Assembly: GCA_022763105.1 (NCBI GenBank)
Contig: JALEGK010000016.1
Location: 1 to 64,000, forward strand
From: Rickettsiales bacterium
GTDB taxonomy: Bacteria; Pseudomonadota; Alphaproteobacteria; Rickettsiales; UBA3002
DNA length: 64,000 nt
Direction of reading: 5' to 3'
Shown here: positions 1 through 8,797 of the stretch, one piece after another
Position numbering within the stretch: the first letter of the stretch is position 1
Layout: each line of letters begins with the position of its first letter
Notes under the pieces: model-generated
What the model was told of the DNA's origin: nothing
What the model saw: only the letters and a program-made list of their open reading frames with translations
Database searches by the model: none
Made by a program: the position numbers and the translations under genes

Positions 1-473
1 AAGAAGCGGCTCAAATCTACCAAACCGCTTACCGCGCCATTCACCTCACCAACCTAGAGGCGCTCGAGCATGCCGAAGAGATTCTAAAGGCGCTCAAGCC
101 CACCGATATTTTCATTGCCGCTGTCAGCAATAAAAAGGGCGATAATCTTCGCAAAGAAATCAGCCATTTGGGATGGGACCATTACTTTGACGCCATCGTC
201 GGCGCAGGTGACGCGCATGCTGATAAGCCAGACCCGGCCCCCGTCATGCTGGCGCTCAAAGAAACAGATATTCAGCCGCAAGAATGTTGGTTTGTCGGCG
301 ACACCACCATCGATTTAGAATGCGCACAAAATGTTGGCTGCATTCCGGTGCTTTACGGCGAGGTGCAGACCGATGGTGACGCCTATGACGGTTTCCCCAT
401 CGCGCATCATAGCCGCGACCATCACGGATTCATGGAAGTGATCGAGTACATATTGCGCGCGGATGCGGCTTAA
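1..473 (+). CDS. HAD-superfamily hydrolase, phosphoglycolate phosphatase-like (5' end outside window)
   Basis: The reading frame is open from the left edge (codon phase starting at base 3) to a TAA at 471-473, so only the C-terminal ~157 residues are present. The visible part carries late HAD motifs: a Ser-containing motif II (AAVSN), a motif III Lys in KPDPAPV, and the acidic motif IV GDTTID followed by a helix and a short C-terminal segment. This is the pattern of HAD subfamily IA phosphatases, which hydrolyse small phosphomonoesters in the cytoplasm. The nucleophile motif DxDxT and cap domain lie upstream of the window, so the substrate cannot be judged. The ORF-track start at 168 is only an internal Met. 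The gene converges on the dehydrogenase at 477 with a 3-nt gap. Confidence 0.85.
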   Translation, partial: EAAQIYQTAYRAIHLTNLEALEHAEEILKALKPTDIFIAAVSNKKGDNLRKEISHLGWDHYFDAIVGAGDAHADKPDPAPVMLALKETDIQPQECWFVGDTTIDLECAQNVGCIPVLYGEVQTDGDAYDGFPIAHHSRDHHGFMEVIEYILRADAA

Positions 474-476
474 AGC

Positions 477-1640
477 TTAGTGTTGCGTGGTAACGAGTCG
501 CTTACCGCATGCCTGACATAAAGCAAGCGCGCCGAGCAGATGCGCGGCATCTTCATCTTGAATAAAATGCACAATGCGGTCTTGCTGCAGCAAATACTGA
601 TCGATCAATTCAATCACCGCTTCCGCATAATCAGAAATCAACGCCAAATCATGCTCCGGCTCTTCCACTGCCGATGCGGTGAAATCGGTAAAGCCGCCTG
701 CCGCATAACGCCCAAGCGATGCACCGCCTTGCTCTTCAATCATCTTCACAGTGATAATGAGTGCCGATGCCAACATGCGCGACCATGCCGTCTTTGCGAT
801 ATGTGCCATCATCTCTGCATCTGGTTCTTTAATCTCAGCCGATTCAACGCCGCTTTTCAGCTCGTCACGCATATGCTCAAGCACGCTGCGAACACCAGCA
901 GCAGCACCCAAAACATTCTGTGCATTCTCAACAAATACGTCGCGCCACATCTCTGGGTCCGAGCGGCCAATACGAATGAAGCGTTCGTATAATGCGTCAT
1001 TTTCTTGTGGCTTAATGCCATGCTCATCAAGCACCGGCATCGCAGCATAACACATCAACTGCGGAATATGCGACATATAGGCATAAATCTGATCATGGCT
1101 ATCAGCAGGCAAGACATCGACCACCGAGCCAAGCGATTGCCAGAGCTGACCAACCGGTTCAATCGCCTCGATATATTCTTGGCTGGGCGGTGTAATCAGA
1201 AACAAATGATCGACAAAGTAATCACCGCGCGCCGTATAGGGGCCAACTTTCTCGCTACCCGCAATCGGGTGCGAAGGCACATACGCGACATGATCTGGCA
1301 GGTGAGGGGTGATGTCTTCAATCGCTTGCTTTTTGATCGATCCAATATCGGTCAACACGCAGCCCTCTTTTAGGTGTGGGGCAATGGTTTCCATGACCGG
1401 CCCGTAACACCCAACCGGCGTACACAAAATAACCAGATCAGCCTTTGCTACGGCTTCTTCTGGTGTGGCGGCCAGTATATCAATCGCTTCCACAGACAAT
1501 GCCGTTGCCGAATGATCGGGGTGTAAATCGTAGCCAGCAATGGTACCCACACGGCCACCATGTTTGAGTGACAGACCCAGCGATGCTCCCATCTGGCCCA
1601 GCCCTATAATTGCGACACGTTGGAATAAGATATCTGACAT
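477..1640 (-). CDS. tyrC: Prephenate/arogenate dehydrogenase
   Basis: A 387-residue cytoplasmic enzyme of the TyrA/TyrC family, which oxidatively decarboxylates prephenate (or arogenate) on the way to tyrosine. The N-terminus has an NAD(P)-binding Rossmann motif (IIGLGQMGASLG, about residues 11-22), followed by a helical C-terminal half with the SHPIAGSEK segment typical of the family near residue 125. It is longer than the roughly 280-310 residues of many bacterial homologues; the extra length is in the C-terminal helical part, and I see no ACT domain. It lies 7 nt downstream of hisC on the same strand, with chorismate mutase ahead of that, so the three genes look like one aromatic amino acid operon. 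Which cofactor and which substrate it prefers cannot be decided here. Confidence 0.88.
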   Translation of the reverse strand: MSDILFQRVAIIGLGQMGASLGLSLKHGGRVGTIAGYDLHPDHSATALSVEAIDILAATPEEAVAKADLVILCTPVGCYGPVMETIAPHLKEGCVLTDIGSIKKQAIEDITPHLPDHVAYVPSHPIAGSEKVGPYTARGDYFVDHLFLITPPSQEYIEAIEPVGQLWQSLGSVVDVLPADSHDQIYAYMSHIPQLMCYAAMPVLDEHGIKPQENDALYERFIRIGRSDPEMWRDVFVENAQNVLGAAAGVRSVLEHMRDELKSGVESAEIKEPDAEMMAHIAKTAWSRMLASALIITVKMIEEQGGASLGRYAAGGFTDFTASAVEEPEHDLALISDYAEAVIELIDQYLLQQDRIVHFIQDEDAAHLLGALALCQACGKRLVTTQH

Positions 1641-1647
1641 AGCTAAA

Positions 1648-2739
1648 CTATCGATTTAAGAATTCATGCAAAGCAGTTTTAAATGCTTCATTATCATCTG
1701 CCGAACCAATGCTAACACGCAAACAATCCGGCAAGCCATAATTCGCCACTTCGCGCGGTATAATCCCTTGCTCGAGCAAATACGCATTCGCATCCGATGC
1801 ACGCGCACCATCTTCGCTCGGGAAATGAATGAGGATGAAATTCGCGAAAGATGGCGTCACACCCAAGCCCATCGCACGCACATCTTTAGTCAGTGATTCG
1901 CGCTCGCGCGCATTACGATCAATCTCGGCATTCAGATATTCGCTATCACGCAATGACGCTTCTGCCGCAGCCAGTGCGGGCTGCGTCACATTGAACGGCG
2001 CACGCACTTTATACATTACATCAATCAATGCTTTCGGACCATACCCATACCCCACGCGCAGTGCGGGCAGGCCGTGCAGCTTAGAGAAGGTCTTGGTGAT
2101 AATAACATTGCCACGCTCAATTAACTCGCGACCGTCTGTGTAGTCTTTGACATCGCGCATATATTCGGCATAGGCGCCGTCAATTACCAGCAAGATATCA
2201 TCACGCAATTCATCGCGCAGACGCGTTACTTCTTGCGCAGAAATATAGGTGCCCGTCGGGTTATTTGGATTGGCAAAGAATACGATTTTGGTGTTTGGCG
2301 TCACCGCCGCGAGTAATGCATCGACATCCGTGGTTAAATTTGTCTCAGGCGCACTCACCGGCGTTGCTCCTTGCTGCTGCGTGTAGATGCGATACATCAA
2401 AAACGCATGCTCAGGGAATAATACCTCATCGCCTATTGTGGCGAATGCACGCACGATCATGCCGATAATCTCATCCGATCCGGCACCCACGATGAGCTGG
2501 TCTTGCGCCAATCCCACCTGTTCTTCAATGGTGGCGCGTAAGCTCGCCGCACCATCCTGAGGATAGCGATGTAGCTTGGCAGCCGCTGCCTGAAATGCCT
2601 CAAGTGCCTGAGGGGAGGGGCCTAACGGGTTTTCATTGGATGATAGTTTAATAATTTTCGCACCCGCACGCGCATGGGTTTTCCCGCCGACATAGGGGGA
2701 AATCACATCAAGGAAATCATTATGTTTGATCGCTGTCAT
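1648..2739 (-). CDS. hisC: Histidinol-phosphate / aromatic aminotransferase
   Basis: A 363-residue PLP-dependent aminotransferase of fold type I, HisC family. Visible marks are SSNENPLGPSP near residue 33, FFANPNNPTGTY near residue 154, and the PLP-lysine segment TKTFSKLHGLPALRVGYG near residue 215. HisC converts imidazole-acetol phosphate to histidinol phosphate; copies next to tyrC and chorismate mutase, as here, often also transaminate aromatic 2-oxo acids. The gene sits between the chorismate mutase gene (27 nt upstream) and tyrC (7 nt downstream), which favours a role in phenylalanine/tyrosine synthesis, alone or in addition to histidine. The start codon is the ATG at 2739, giving the usual N-terminus. 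Confidence 0.9.
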   Translation of the reverse strand: MTAIKHNDFLDVISPYVGGKTHARAGAKIIKLSSNENPLGPSPQALEAFQAAAAKLHRYPQDGAASLRATIEEQVGLAQDQLIVGAGSDEIIGMIVRAFATIGDEVLFPEHAFLMYRIYTQQQGATPVSAPETNLTTDVDALLAAVTPNTKIVFFANPNNPTGTYISAQEVTRLRDELRDDILLVIDGAYAEYMRDVKDYTDGRELIERGNVIITKTFSKLHGLPALRVGYGYGPKALIDVMYKVRAPFNVTQPALAAAEASLRDSEYLNAEIDRNARERESLTKDVRAMGLGVTPSFANFILIHFPSEDGARASDANAYLLEQGIIPREVANYGLPDCLRVSIGSADDNEAFKTALHEFLNR

Positions 2740-2766
2740 ATCGCGCGATAGTTACGCTTAAAACGC

Positions 2767-3627
2767 CTAAACGTCAATCGGCTTGGGGTGCGAGCCCAAC
2801 CAGATGATCTCGGCATCGCCCAGCGCACGGCTCACTTCTAGTAATTCATCGCTATCATCGGTGTAAAAACCATCGAGCTTAATCAGCATGCGATGCACGG
2901 GCGGCTGATTCGATGAATTAATCAGCGACGCAGTAATGCCCGACTTGGCAAAAATCTCTGTCGCTTTCGAGGTGCTAACTGCCTCTTGAAGCTTGCACGC
3001 GAAGTAAGATTCGTCATTGCCGCTTTCCTCTGGCGTCACATTGGCAATCGCCAGACCATGACAGGCGCGCTTTGGAAACTCAGGATGCGCGACCACAGGC
3101 AAATGTGCAAAAATCTTGAGGTTTGTATTGCCTTGCGAGGCAAGCACCAACCACCAATTCGTATCTTCATCAGCCAAAAACGTCTCAGCCGGGCTTGGCA
3201 AAATGCCAATATTGATTTTGTCAGATGCCAGATCACCCAGCACGCCATTCACGGTGGTGTTGGTCGTAACAGGTACAAAGCTGCCAAAATGCTCACGCGC
3301 GAGCCATAATAAATTCTGAATTTTCTCATGATGCACCACGCTTAGCTGCATTGGCGATTCATGATGAATCGATGCGGCAATCATCTGGCGCCACATCGAG
3401 GTGGCGGCTGTTGCATCAAAGTTGCTGCTTTTGAATGCGTTGAAAATCCGGCGGATCATTTTGCCTTCGCGGCCAGAGCGTAGAAATAATCCTTTTTCTC
3501 CAGCGGCTTTCTTGGCTGCGCCCACTTGCGCGACAATCTCGATGCGCTGTTTCATCAGCGCGATGATCTCATCATCAATCGCATCAATCTGCTTGCGAAA
3601 CTCGGTCAATTGCGCGCTTTTGCTCAT
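2767..3627 (-). CDS. Chorismate mutase (AroQ-type) with a long C-terminal domain
   Basis: The N-terminal ~90 residues are an AroQ-class chorismate mutase ([22 protein letters not shown], then a second and third helix), which turns chorismate into prephenate. The remaining ~190 residues resemble a degraded prephenate-dehydratase-like region with an ACT-like end; I see no clear dehydratase catalytic motif, so a mutase with a regulatory domain is the safer reading. I moved the start from the ORF-track 3720 to the ATG at 3627, because upstream residues lack family similarity and a promoter-like TTGCTT-N17-CATAAC ends 7 nt before this ATG. Length is then 286 residues. It is first in a probable operon with hisC and tyrC and diverges from metX. 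Confidence 0.8.
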   Translation of the reverse strand: MSKSAQLTEFRKQIDAIDDEIIALMKQRIEIVAQVGAAKKAAGEKGLFLRSGREGKMIRRIFNAFKSSNFDATAATSMWRQMIAASIHHESPMQLSVVHHEKIQNLLWLAREHFGSFVPVTTNTTVNGVLGDLASDKINIGILPSPAETFLADEDTNWWLVLASQGNTNLKIFAHLPVVAHPEFPKRACHGLAIANVTPEESGNDESYFACKLQEAVSTSKATEIFAKSGITASLINSSNQPPVHRMLIKLDGFYTDDSDELLEVSRALGDAEIIWLGSHPKPIDV

Positions 3628-3634
3628 GGGCAGT

Positions 3635-3663
3635 GTTATGTCAGCAAGCGTTAGCAAAAGCAA
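3635..3663 (-). promoter_or_regulatory. Predicted promoter of the chorismate mutase-hisC-tyrC operon
   Basis: On the minus strand TTGCTT (3663-3658) is followed by a 17-nt spacer and CATAAC (3640-3635). Only 7 nt separate the -10 hexamer from the ATG at 3627, so transcription would start at or next to the start codon. No Shine-Dalgarno sequence is visible. Prediction by eye. Confidence 0.5.
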
Positions 3664-3682
3664 GCCTGACCTCATCTGTTTC

Positions 3683-3711
3683 TTGACCTTTGTGGAACAA
3701 ATCAGTCTAAC
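3683..3711 (+). promoter_or_regulatory. Predicted promoter of metX
   Basis: TTGACC (3683-3688), 17-nt spacer, TCTAAC (3706-3711), then 7 nt to the metX ATG at 3719. The geometry predicts a leaderless metX transcript; the bases before the ATG contain no Shine-Dalgarno sequence. The divergent chorismate mutase promoter lies about 20 bp away, so the two could share a regulator. I compared the region with the SAM-II riboswitch pattern known upstream of some alphaproteobacterial met genes and saw no match, and there is no room for one downstream of this promoter. Confidence 0.55.
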
Positions 3712-3718
3712 TGTGCCC

Positions 3719-4909
3719 ATGTTAGAAAATGCGACATTGCAGGAAGCCTCATTTGGCCCCGATCACCGCCGAATTTCGGTGGGTGACGTTGTCGATTTGC
3801 GCCCCAAAGAACCCTTCTGCTTAGATGGTGGCCTGTGTATAGAAAGCCTGCCCGTAGCCTTCCAGACCTACGGCACGCTCAATGCAGATAAAAGCAATGC
3901 GATTCTCGTGTGTCATGGCCTAACCGGCGATCAATACCTTGCATCGGACCATCCGGTAACCGGCAAGCCCGGCTGGTGGGAAATGTCTGTTGGCTCAGGC
4001 AAACCGATTGATACCGATAAATATTTTGTGATTTGCAGCAATGTGATTGGTAGCTGCATGGGCTCATGGGGGCCAAAATCAATCGATGCGGCCACTGGCA
4101 AGCCCTATGGCCTGAACTTTCCGGTGATCACCATTGCCGACATGGTGCGCGCGCAAGTCGCACTCATCGATGCATTCGGTATCGAGCAATTATTCGCTGT
4201 CATTGGTGGCTCTATGGGCGGCATGCTAGCGCTCACTTGGGCGTCGCTCTATCCAGAGCGTGTCTTCGCCGCAATGCCGATTGCGACTTCCGCACGTCAC
4301 TCTGCGCAAAACATTGCCTTTCATGAAATTGGCCGCCAAGCCGTTATGGCAGACCCTGATTGGAGGGACGGCAATTACTTTGAGGCAGGCACCTACCCAT
4401 CAAAAGGGTTGGCGGTTGCGCGTATGACCGCGCACGTTACCTATGTAAGCCAAGTGGCACTCGCGCAGAAATTCGGACGCCATCTACAAGATAAAGAATC
4501 GATCGGCTTTGGCTTCGATGCAGATTTCCAAGTTGAGAGTTACTTAAGGTATCAGGGTAAGAGTTTTGTCGAACGTTTTGATCCTAATGCTTATCTCTAT
4601 ATTACGCGTGCGATGGATTACTTCGATCTCGCTGCGGATCATGGTGGCAATTTGGGCATGGCATTTGCCAACACGCCGGTGCGTTTTTGTGTCGTTTCAT
4701 TCTCTAGCGATTGGTGTTTCCCAACGGAAGAAAGCCGTGACATTGTGCGCGCACTCAACGCCGCATCAGCCGATGTCAGCTTCGCCGAAATCCAGACCGA
4801 TAAAGGCCACGATGCCTTCTTGCTCGATGTGCCTGATTTTCAGCGTACCATGGCAGGCTTCATCGATGGGTGCTGGCAGGTGAAATCCGGAGGTGCGCAT
4901 GGCAAATAA
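3719..4909 (+). CDS. metX: Homoserine O-acetyltransferase
   Basis: A 396-residue alpha/beta-hydrolase-fold acyltransferase that activates homoserine for methionine synthesis, using acetyl-CoA (some family members use succinyl-CoA). The catalytic serine elbow is [10 protein letters not shown], the catalytic His is in KGHDAFLLD near the C-terminus, and the oxyanion-hole region HGLTGD is near residue 62. The ORF track opens at 3401 inside the divergent gene; I chose the ATG at 3719 because family similarity begins just after it and a promoter-like element ends 7 nt before it. The last 11 nt overlap metW, the classic metX-metW arrangement, which suggests translational coupling. Confidence 0.93.
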   Translation: MLENATLQEASFGPDHRRISVGDVVDLRPKEPFCLDGGLCIESLPVAFQTYGTLNADKSNAILVCHGLTGDQYLASDHPVTGKPGWWEMSVGSGKPIDTDKYFVICSNVIGSCMGSWGPKSIDAATGKPYGLNFPVITIADMVRAQVALIDAFGIEQLFAVIGGSMGGMLALTWASLYPERVFAAMPIATSARHSAQNIAFHEIGRQAVMADPDWRDGNYFEAGTYPSKGLAVARMTAHVTYVSQVALAQKFGRHLQDKESIGFGFDADFQVESYLRYQGKSFVERFDPNAYLYITRAMDYFDLAADHGGNLGMAFANTPVRFCVVSFSSDWCFPTEESRDIVRALNAASADVSFAEIQTDKGHDAFLLDVPDFQRTMAGFIDGCWQVKSGGAHGK

Positions 4910-5513
4910 AAGCACACAAACGCATTTCGAAGCGATGGGCGATCTGATTCAGCCGAAATCGAAAGTGCTCGATATTGGCTGCGCCGAAGGCGATTTGCTG
5001 CAATGGCTGCGCGAGCATCGTGAGGTAGATGGTCGCGGTATTGAGATTGACCAATCCAAAGTAAATCGCGCGATTGCGAAGGGTGTATCCGTCATTCAGG
5101 GCGATGTGAATTCGGATCTGAGTTATTACCCGAATCAATCCTATGACTATGCGATTCTGTCGCAAACCTTGCAGGCGATGCAAGACCCAAAAGGTATTCT
5201 CGCCGAGCTAATGCGCATAGGAAAACAGGCGGTGGTGTCGGTACCGAATTTCGGCCATTGGCGCAACCGTTTGCATTTGGGGCTGCATGGTAAAATGCCG
5301 GTGACCAAAACGCTGACCTATCAATGGTACGACACGCCGAACATTCACTTCTGTACCATTACGGATTTTGTCGAGCTGTGCGAAGCGATGGACATTCGCA
5401 TCGATCAGCGCATTATGATGACACATAGCGGTGTGCCGACGAGCTTTTCTGGCAAAGGCTTCTGGGCCAACCTGTTTGGTGAACAAGGCATCTTTTTATT
5501 ATCAAAGAAGTAA
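4899..5513 (+). CDS. metW: MetW, SAM-dependent methyltransferase-fold partner of MetX
   Basis: A 204-residue Rossmann-fold protein with methyltransferase motif I ([12 protein letters not shown]) and the MetW-specific stretch around [11 protein letters not shown] and the FC.ITDF segment. MetW is found fused or adjacent to MetX in many bacteria and is needed for full homoserine acetylation activity in several; its own chemistry is not settled. The ORF track opens at a GTG at 4893, but GGAGG at 4889-4893 sits 5 nt before the ATG at 4899, so I take the ATG. The ribosome site and start lie inside the end of metX. Confidence 0.9.
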   Translation: MANKSTQTHFEAMGDLIQPKSKVLDIGCAEGDLLQWLREHREVDGRGIEIDQSKVNRAIAKGVSVIQGDVNSDLSYYPNQSYDYAILSQTLQAMQDPKGILAELMRIGKQAVVSVPNFGHWRNRLHLGLHGKMPVTKTLTYQWYDTPNIHFCTITDFVELCEAMDIRIDQRIMMTHSGVPTSFSGKGFWANLFGEQGIFLLSKK

Positions 5514-5537
5514 AACAAAGACTGAAAGTATTACCTT

Positions 5538-6395
5538 ATGTTTCCTGATCATGCGTCTATTTATCCAGCCAACCTTCTTGAAGAGCGTGCGCGCATTCAG
5601 GAGTCAGGTGGCTTGCGTGATAAAATCCGCTACGATTTAACACCGCGCCCGCACTATGCATTTGGCTTGCTTGCTGCCGCAGACATGGCGCGCTTTGCCG
5701 GCCAAAATCGCATTACCGCGATTGAATTTGGCGTTGCAGAAGGTAAGGGCTTGCTCACCATGTGTGAGTTGGCCACTGCAATCGAAGACGAGACCGGCAT
5801 AGGCTTCGATATTGTCGGCTTCGATACAGGCGAAGGCTTGCCCGAATTACTCGATCATCGCGATCACCCAGAGATTTGGTCGCAAGGCGATTTCGCAGGC
5901 ATTGGCCGCAAAGAACTAGAAGCCAAGCTACCAGAGAATTGCCGTATGGTCTGGGGCGATGTCCGCGAGACACTACATGATGCGATTGCAGGGCTTAGCG
6001 CACCCGTTGGCTTTGTCGCCAATGATCTTGATATGTATAGCTCGACCATCGGTTCGCTCGATCTGTTCAAAGCCGCGCATGATCATTTATTGCCGGTGAT
6101 TATGTGTTATTTCGATGATACGCTGGGCAGCCCAACGCGTATTGGCTCGCTGTTCCGTAACGATTGGTGCGGCCAGCTTGCCGCCATCCGTGAATTCAAC
6201 GAAGCAAACGCAACGCGTAAAATTGATATCATCCGCACGCTCAAAGCGCGCCGCCCACTTAACCGCGAGCTATGGTTAGACCAAATCTATGCCGCGCATG
6301 TGCTCGACCATCCGTTGCGTCAAGTCGGGGCAGAGCGTACCAGCCTGATGATGGATGAGCACGGCACCGATCACAGCTTCGAGTGGACATTATAA
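5538..6395 (+). CDS. Class I SAM-methyltransferase-like protein of unknown substrate
   Basis: A 285-residue soluble protein. Residues ~50-110 look like a methyltransferase core: a glycine-bearing first loop (AIEFGVAEGKGLL), an acidic residue ending strand 2 (GFDTGEG), and a later NDLDMYSS segment with aspartates where TylF/MycF-like or class I enzymes place metal or substrate ligands. No closer family is obvious to me. It begins 24 nt after metW on the same strand, so it may be the third gene of the metX-metW transcript, although the function need not be methionine-related. The ATG at 5538 has only a weak upstream ribosome site. Confidence 0.65.
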   Translation: MFPDHASIYPANLLEERARIQESGGLRDKIRYDLTPRPHYAFGLLAAADMARFAGQNRITAIEFGVAEGKGLLTMCELATAIEDETGIGFDIVGFDTGEGLPELLDHRDHPEIWSQGDFAGIGRKELEAKLPENCRMVWGDVRETLHDAIAGLSAPVGFVANDLDMYSSTIGSLDLFKAAHDHLLPVIMCYFDDTLGSPTRIGSLFRNDWCGQLAAIREFNEANATRKIDIIRTLKARRPLNRELWLDQIYAAHVLDHPLRQVGAERTSLMMDEHGTDHSFEWTL

Positions 6396-6434
6396 ACACT
6401 CTGCCGAATCTGGTGGAGAACTCCGCTACAACCA

Positions 6435-6463
6435 TTGATTAAGCGCAAGCGCCATCCTACACT
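6435..6463 (+). promoter_or_regulatory. Predicted promoter of the lytic transglycosylase gene
   Basis: TTGATT (6435-6440), 17-nt spacer, TACACT (6458-6463). A start about 7 nt downstream would give a leader of roughly 20-25 nt before the ATG at 6494. Prediction by eye. Confidence 0.5.
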
Positions 6464-6493
6464 GCCGCCAATTCAAACCAAAGAGTGACACGA

Positions 6494-8395
6494 ATGCTCA
6501 ACCCAATTTGGCGCTATGGATTGCTATGTGTGCTATGGCTGATCAGCCTATCGCCTGCATCAGCGGATACTAGCAAGCTCTTCTACGCGATTGAGAATAA
6601 GCATTGGGGCACCGCCATGCGCGAGGCGCAGGGCAAAGGCATGCTTGGGCATGTGGTGCAGTGGCATTTCCTGCAAGATGAAGATGCCGAAGTCAGCTTT
6701 GCGCAGATCCATGACTTCATGCAGCGTCACCAAACCTGGCCGGGGCGCAGCAAGCTGCAAATACGTGCCGAGAAATTGCTATTCCAAAATGGCTCTCCTG
6801 ATGCGCGCGCATGGTTCGCCAAATACCCGCCCATCTCAGGTTACGGCTTGCTTGCTAAGGCGCGCTTAGGTGGCGCGAAAAAGGCGGAGCTGGTCAAGCG
6901 TGGCTTTGAGCAGGGGGATTTTGAAAAAGACGATGATAAGCAAATCATCAAAGAATTCCGCGACTTCCTGTCTGTTGCCGATTACCGCAAGCGCATCGAA
7001 CGTTTGCTAGAAGAAGATAAAGCCACCATCGCGTCGCGTTATCTAAAATATGTCGATAAAAAGCATCGCCGCCTATACGATGCACGCATTTCACTGATCC
7101 GCAAAGACCGCGATGTCGACCGCGCCATTGACCGCGTGCCAAACGAACTGATTAAAGATCATGGGTTGATGGTCGATCGCACTGTCTGGCGTCATAAAAA
7201 GAATTTAATCTCTGGCACAATTCAACTGCTCAAAGAAATGCATCCCGATAATCCGCTAGCCGATAAGGTCTGGAAGATTCGCGCCCTACATGCGCGTGAT
7301 TACATCGAGGTTGGCAATTATAAAGGCGCGCTGGCGCTGCTAGTTAATTATGGCAACAAGCTAAGCCCCGCTAATAACGCCGAAGCACTCTGGATGCTTG
7401 GGTGGTTGCAGCTTGAATTCTTCAATAACCCGAAAGAAGCATACAAAGCCTTCTTCCAGCTGAATAAGCAAACCTCATACCCGATCAGTAAATCACGCGG
7501 GGCATTTTGGTCTGCTCGCGCAGCTGAGATGAATAAGAACAAAGAAATCGCCGATGGCTGGTATAAGGTTGCCGCGCAATACCCGACCACTTTTTACGGG
7601 CAATTGGCATTTCATAAGCTGAATCCGGGTAAGCCGCTGAAACTGCCAAAATACCAATCAAATCCGGCGACGGTTGATTTCTACATGCAGCACCCGCTGG
7701 TGCGTCTGGCAAAGCAGCTCAAAGATATCGGGCAGTCACGCCTAGCGACGCCATTCATCAATCATTTAGCGCAAGAAGCCAAAAGCGAAATGCATATGGT
7801 CGCACTCGCCGAGGCCGTTGCGAAACTCGGGCTGATGCATGGCTCGGTGCGTGTCGCCAAATTTGCGACCCGCGATAATCTGATTTTACTGCCACATGGC
7901 TGGCCGATCACGCAGATTGGCAAAGAAAGCACGCTAGAGCCAGCATTGCCGCATGCGATTGCGCGCCAAGAAAGTGAATTTAATCCAGAAGCAGTAAGTC
8001 TGGCGGGCGCACGCGGGCTGATGCAGCTTATGCCAGCCACAGCCAAACGCGTCGCACGCTCAAAAGGCATGGGCTATAGCCGCAAAAAGCTGTTTGAGCC
8101 ATCCTATAATGCGACATTGGGTAGCTCGTATTTGCAGGGATTGGTCGAGCGCTTTGAAGGCAATTATATTCTGGCTATTGCGGGCTATAATGCAGGCCCA
8201 GGCCGGTCTGAGCAATGGGTGCGCCGGTTTGGACGCCCGGGCCGCAACATTGGTCAGACATTGCGCTGGATAGAGATGATTCCCTTCTCAGAGACGCGCA
8301 ACTATGTCCAGCGTGTATTAGAGAATGCACAAGTTTACCGTGCGCTGATGAAACCGGACGCGCCGCTCAATATCGCGAAAGATTTGCTACGCTAG
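6494..8395 (+). CDS. slt: Soluble lytic murein transglycosylase (Slt70-type)
   Basis: A periplasmic peptidoglycan-cleaving enzyme of 633 residues. It starts with a signal peptide (hydrophobic LLCVLWLISLSPASA, cleavage expected near ASA-D). A long alpha-helical superhelix of repeat-like helices fills residues ~25-450, followed by the catalytic lysozyme-like domain: AIARQESEFNPEAVS with the catalytic Glu, GARGLMQLMPATAK, and AGYNAGPGR. This order is that of Slt70, which cuts glycan strands to 1,6-anhydromuramyl products. I prefer the ATG at 6494 to the GTG at 6485 because AGAG lies about 8 nt before it. The stop codon abuts the stop of the convergent lipoprotein gene with no gap. Confidence 0.92.
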   Translation: MLNPIWRYGLLCVLWLISLSPASADTSKLFYAIENKHWGTAMREAQGKGMLGHVVQWHFLQDEDAEVSFAQIHDFMQRHQTWPGRSKLQIRAEKLLFQNGSPDARAWFAKYPPISGYGLLAKARLGGAKKAELVKRGFEQGDFEKDDDKQIIKEFRDFLSVADYRKRIERLLEEDKATIASRYLKYVDKKHRRLYDARISLIRKDRDVDRAIDRVPNELIKDHGLMVDRTVWRHKKNLISGTIQLLKEMHPDNPLADKVWKIRALHARDYIEVGNYKGALALLVNYGNKLSPANNAEALWMLGWLQLEFFNNPKEAYKAFFQLNKQTSYPISKSRGAFWSARAAEMNKNKEIADGWYKVAAQYPTTFYGQLAFHKLNPGKPLKLPKYQSNPATVDFYMQHPLVRLAKQLKDIGQSRLATPFINHLAQEAKSEMHMVALAEAVAKLGLMHGSVRVAKFATRDNLILLPHGWPITQIGKESTLEPALPHAIARQESEFNPEAVSLAGARGLMQLMPATAKRVARSKGMGYSRKKLFEPSYNATLGSSYLQGLVERFEGNYILAIAGYNAGPGRSEQWVRRFGRPGRNIGQTLRWIEMIPFSETRNYVQRVLENAQVYRALMKPDAPLNIAKDLLR

Positions 8396-8677
8396 TTAAT
8401 CGCAGCCAATTCCAACTTCAGATTCACAGACGGTAGAATTATAGGTCGGATAGCCAACAGGCGGGACATAAGCCGCATCGTTATCGCGGTAAACGGCAGG
8501 TGGCTGAGGGTTGTAATACGGGCTGGCCGCGCGAGAAACGGGGACAGCAGAACCCGCAGGCACTGGATGACGCACGTCATAAAGGTCCCAAACATTGCTT
8601 TGGCGCTTAATGCCACCACCCCCACATGCGGTAAGCAATAAAGCAGCCAAGCACAAGCATGTGTAGTTTTTCACCAT
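8396..8677 (-). CDS. Small outer-membrane-type lipoprotein, unknown function
   Basis: A 93-residue precursor. The N-terminus is a lipoprotein signal (CLAALLLTACGGGG) with an LLTAC lipobox, so the mature protein would begin at that Cys and be lipidated. The mature part is short, rich in Pro and Tyr, and ends with a segment containing two Cys (STVCESEVGIGC) that could form a disulfide. I use the ATG at 8677 because it places the signal at the very N-terminus; the ORF track extends needlessly to 8815. A TATAGT hexamer at 8693-8688 lies 10 nt before this start. Position next to slt is compatible with a cell-envelope role, but no function is known to me. Confidence 0.7.
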   Translation of the reverse strand: MVKNYTCLCLAALLLTACGGGGIKRQSNVWDLYDVRHPVPAGSAVPVSRAASPYYNPQPPAVYRDNDAAYVPPVGYPTYNSTVCESEVGIGCD

Positions 8678-8797
8678 TTCAACTTGTACTATACCCTGTT
8701 TTTCACAATCGTGATTGGAATATTGGAATGATTTTGCAATTTTCAATCCTTTAAGATAGACATAGTGCAATTTTGTCAAAATTAATGGGGGATTTTC

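Noticed and set aside
540-992. 150-residue plus-strand ORF opposite the dehydrogenase
   Set aside because: Shadow ORF on the strand opposite a clear enzyme, rich in Cys and His as expected for antisense frames.
3628-3718. SAM-II riboswitch upstream of metX
   Set aside because: The region lacks the expected pseudoknot sequence pattern, and the best promoter leaves no leader in which a riboswitch could sit.
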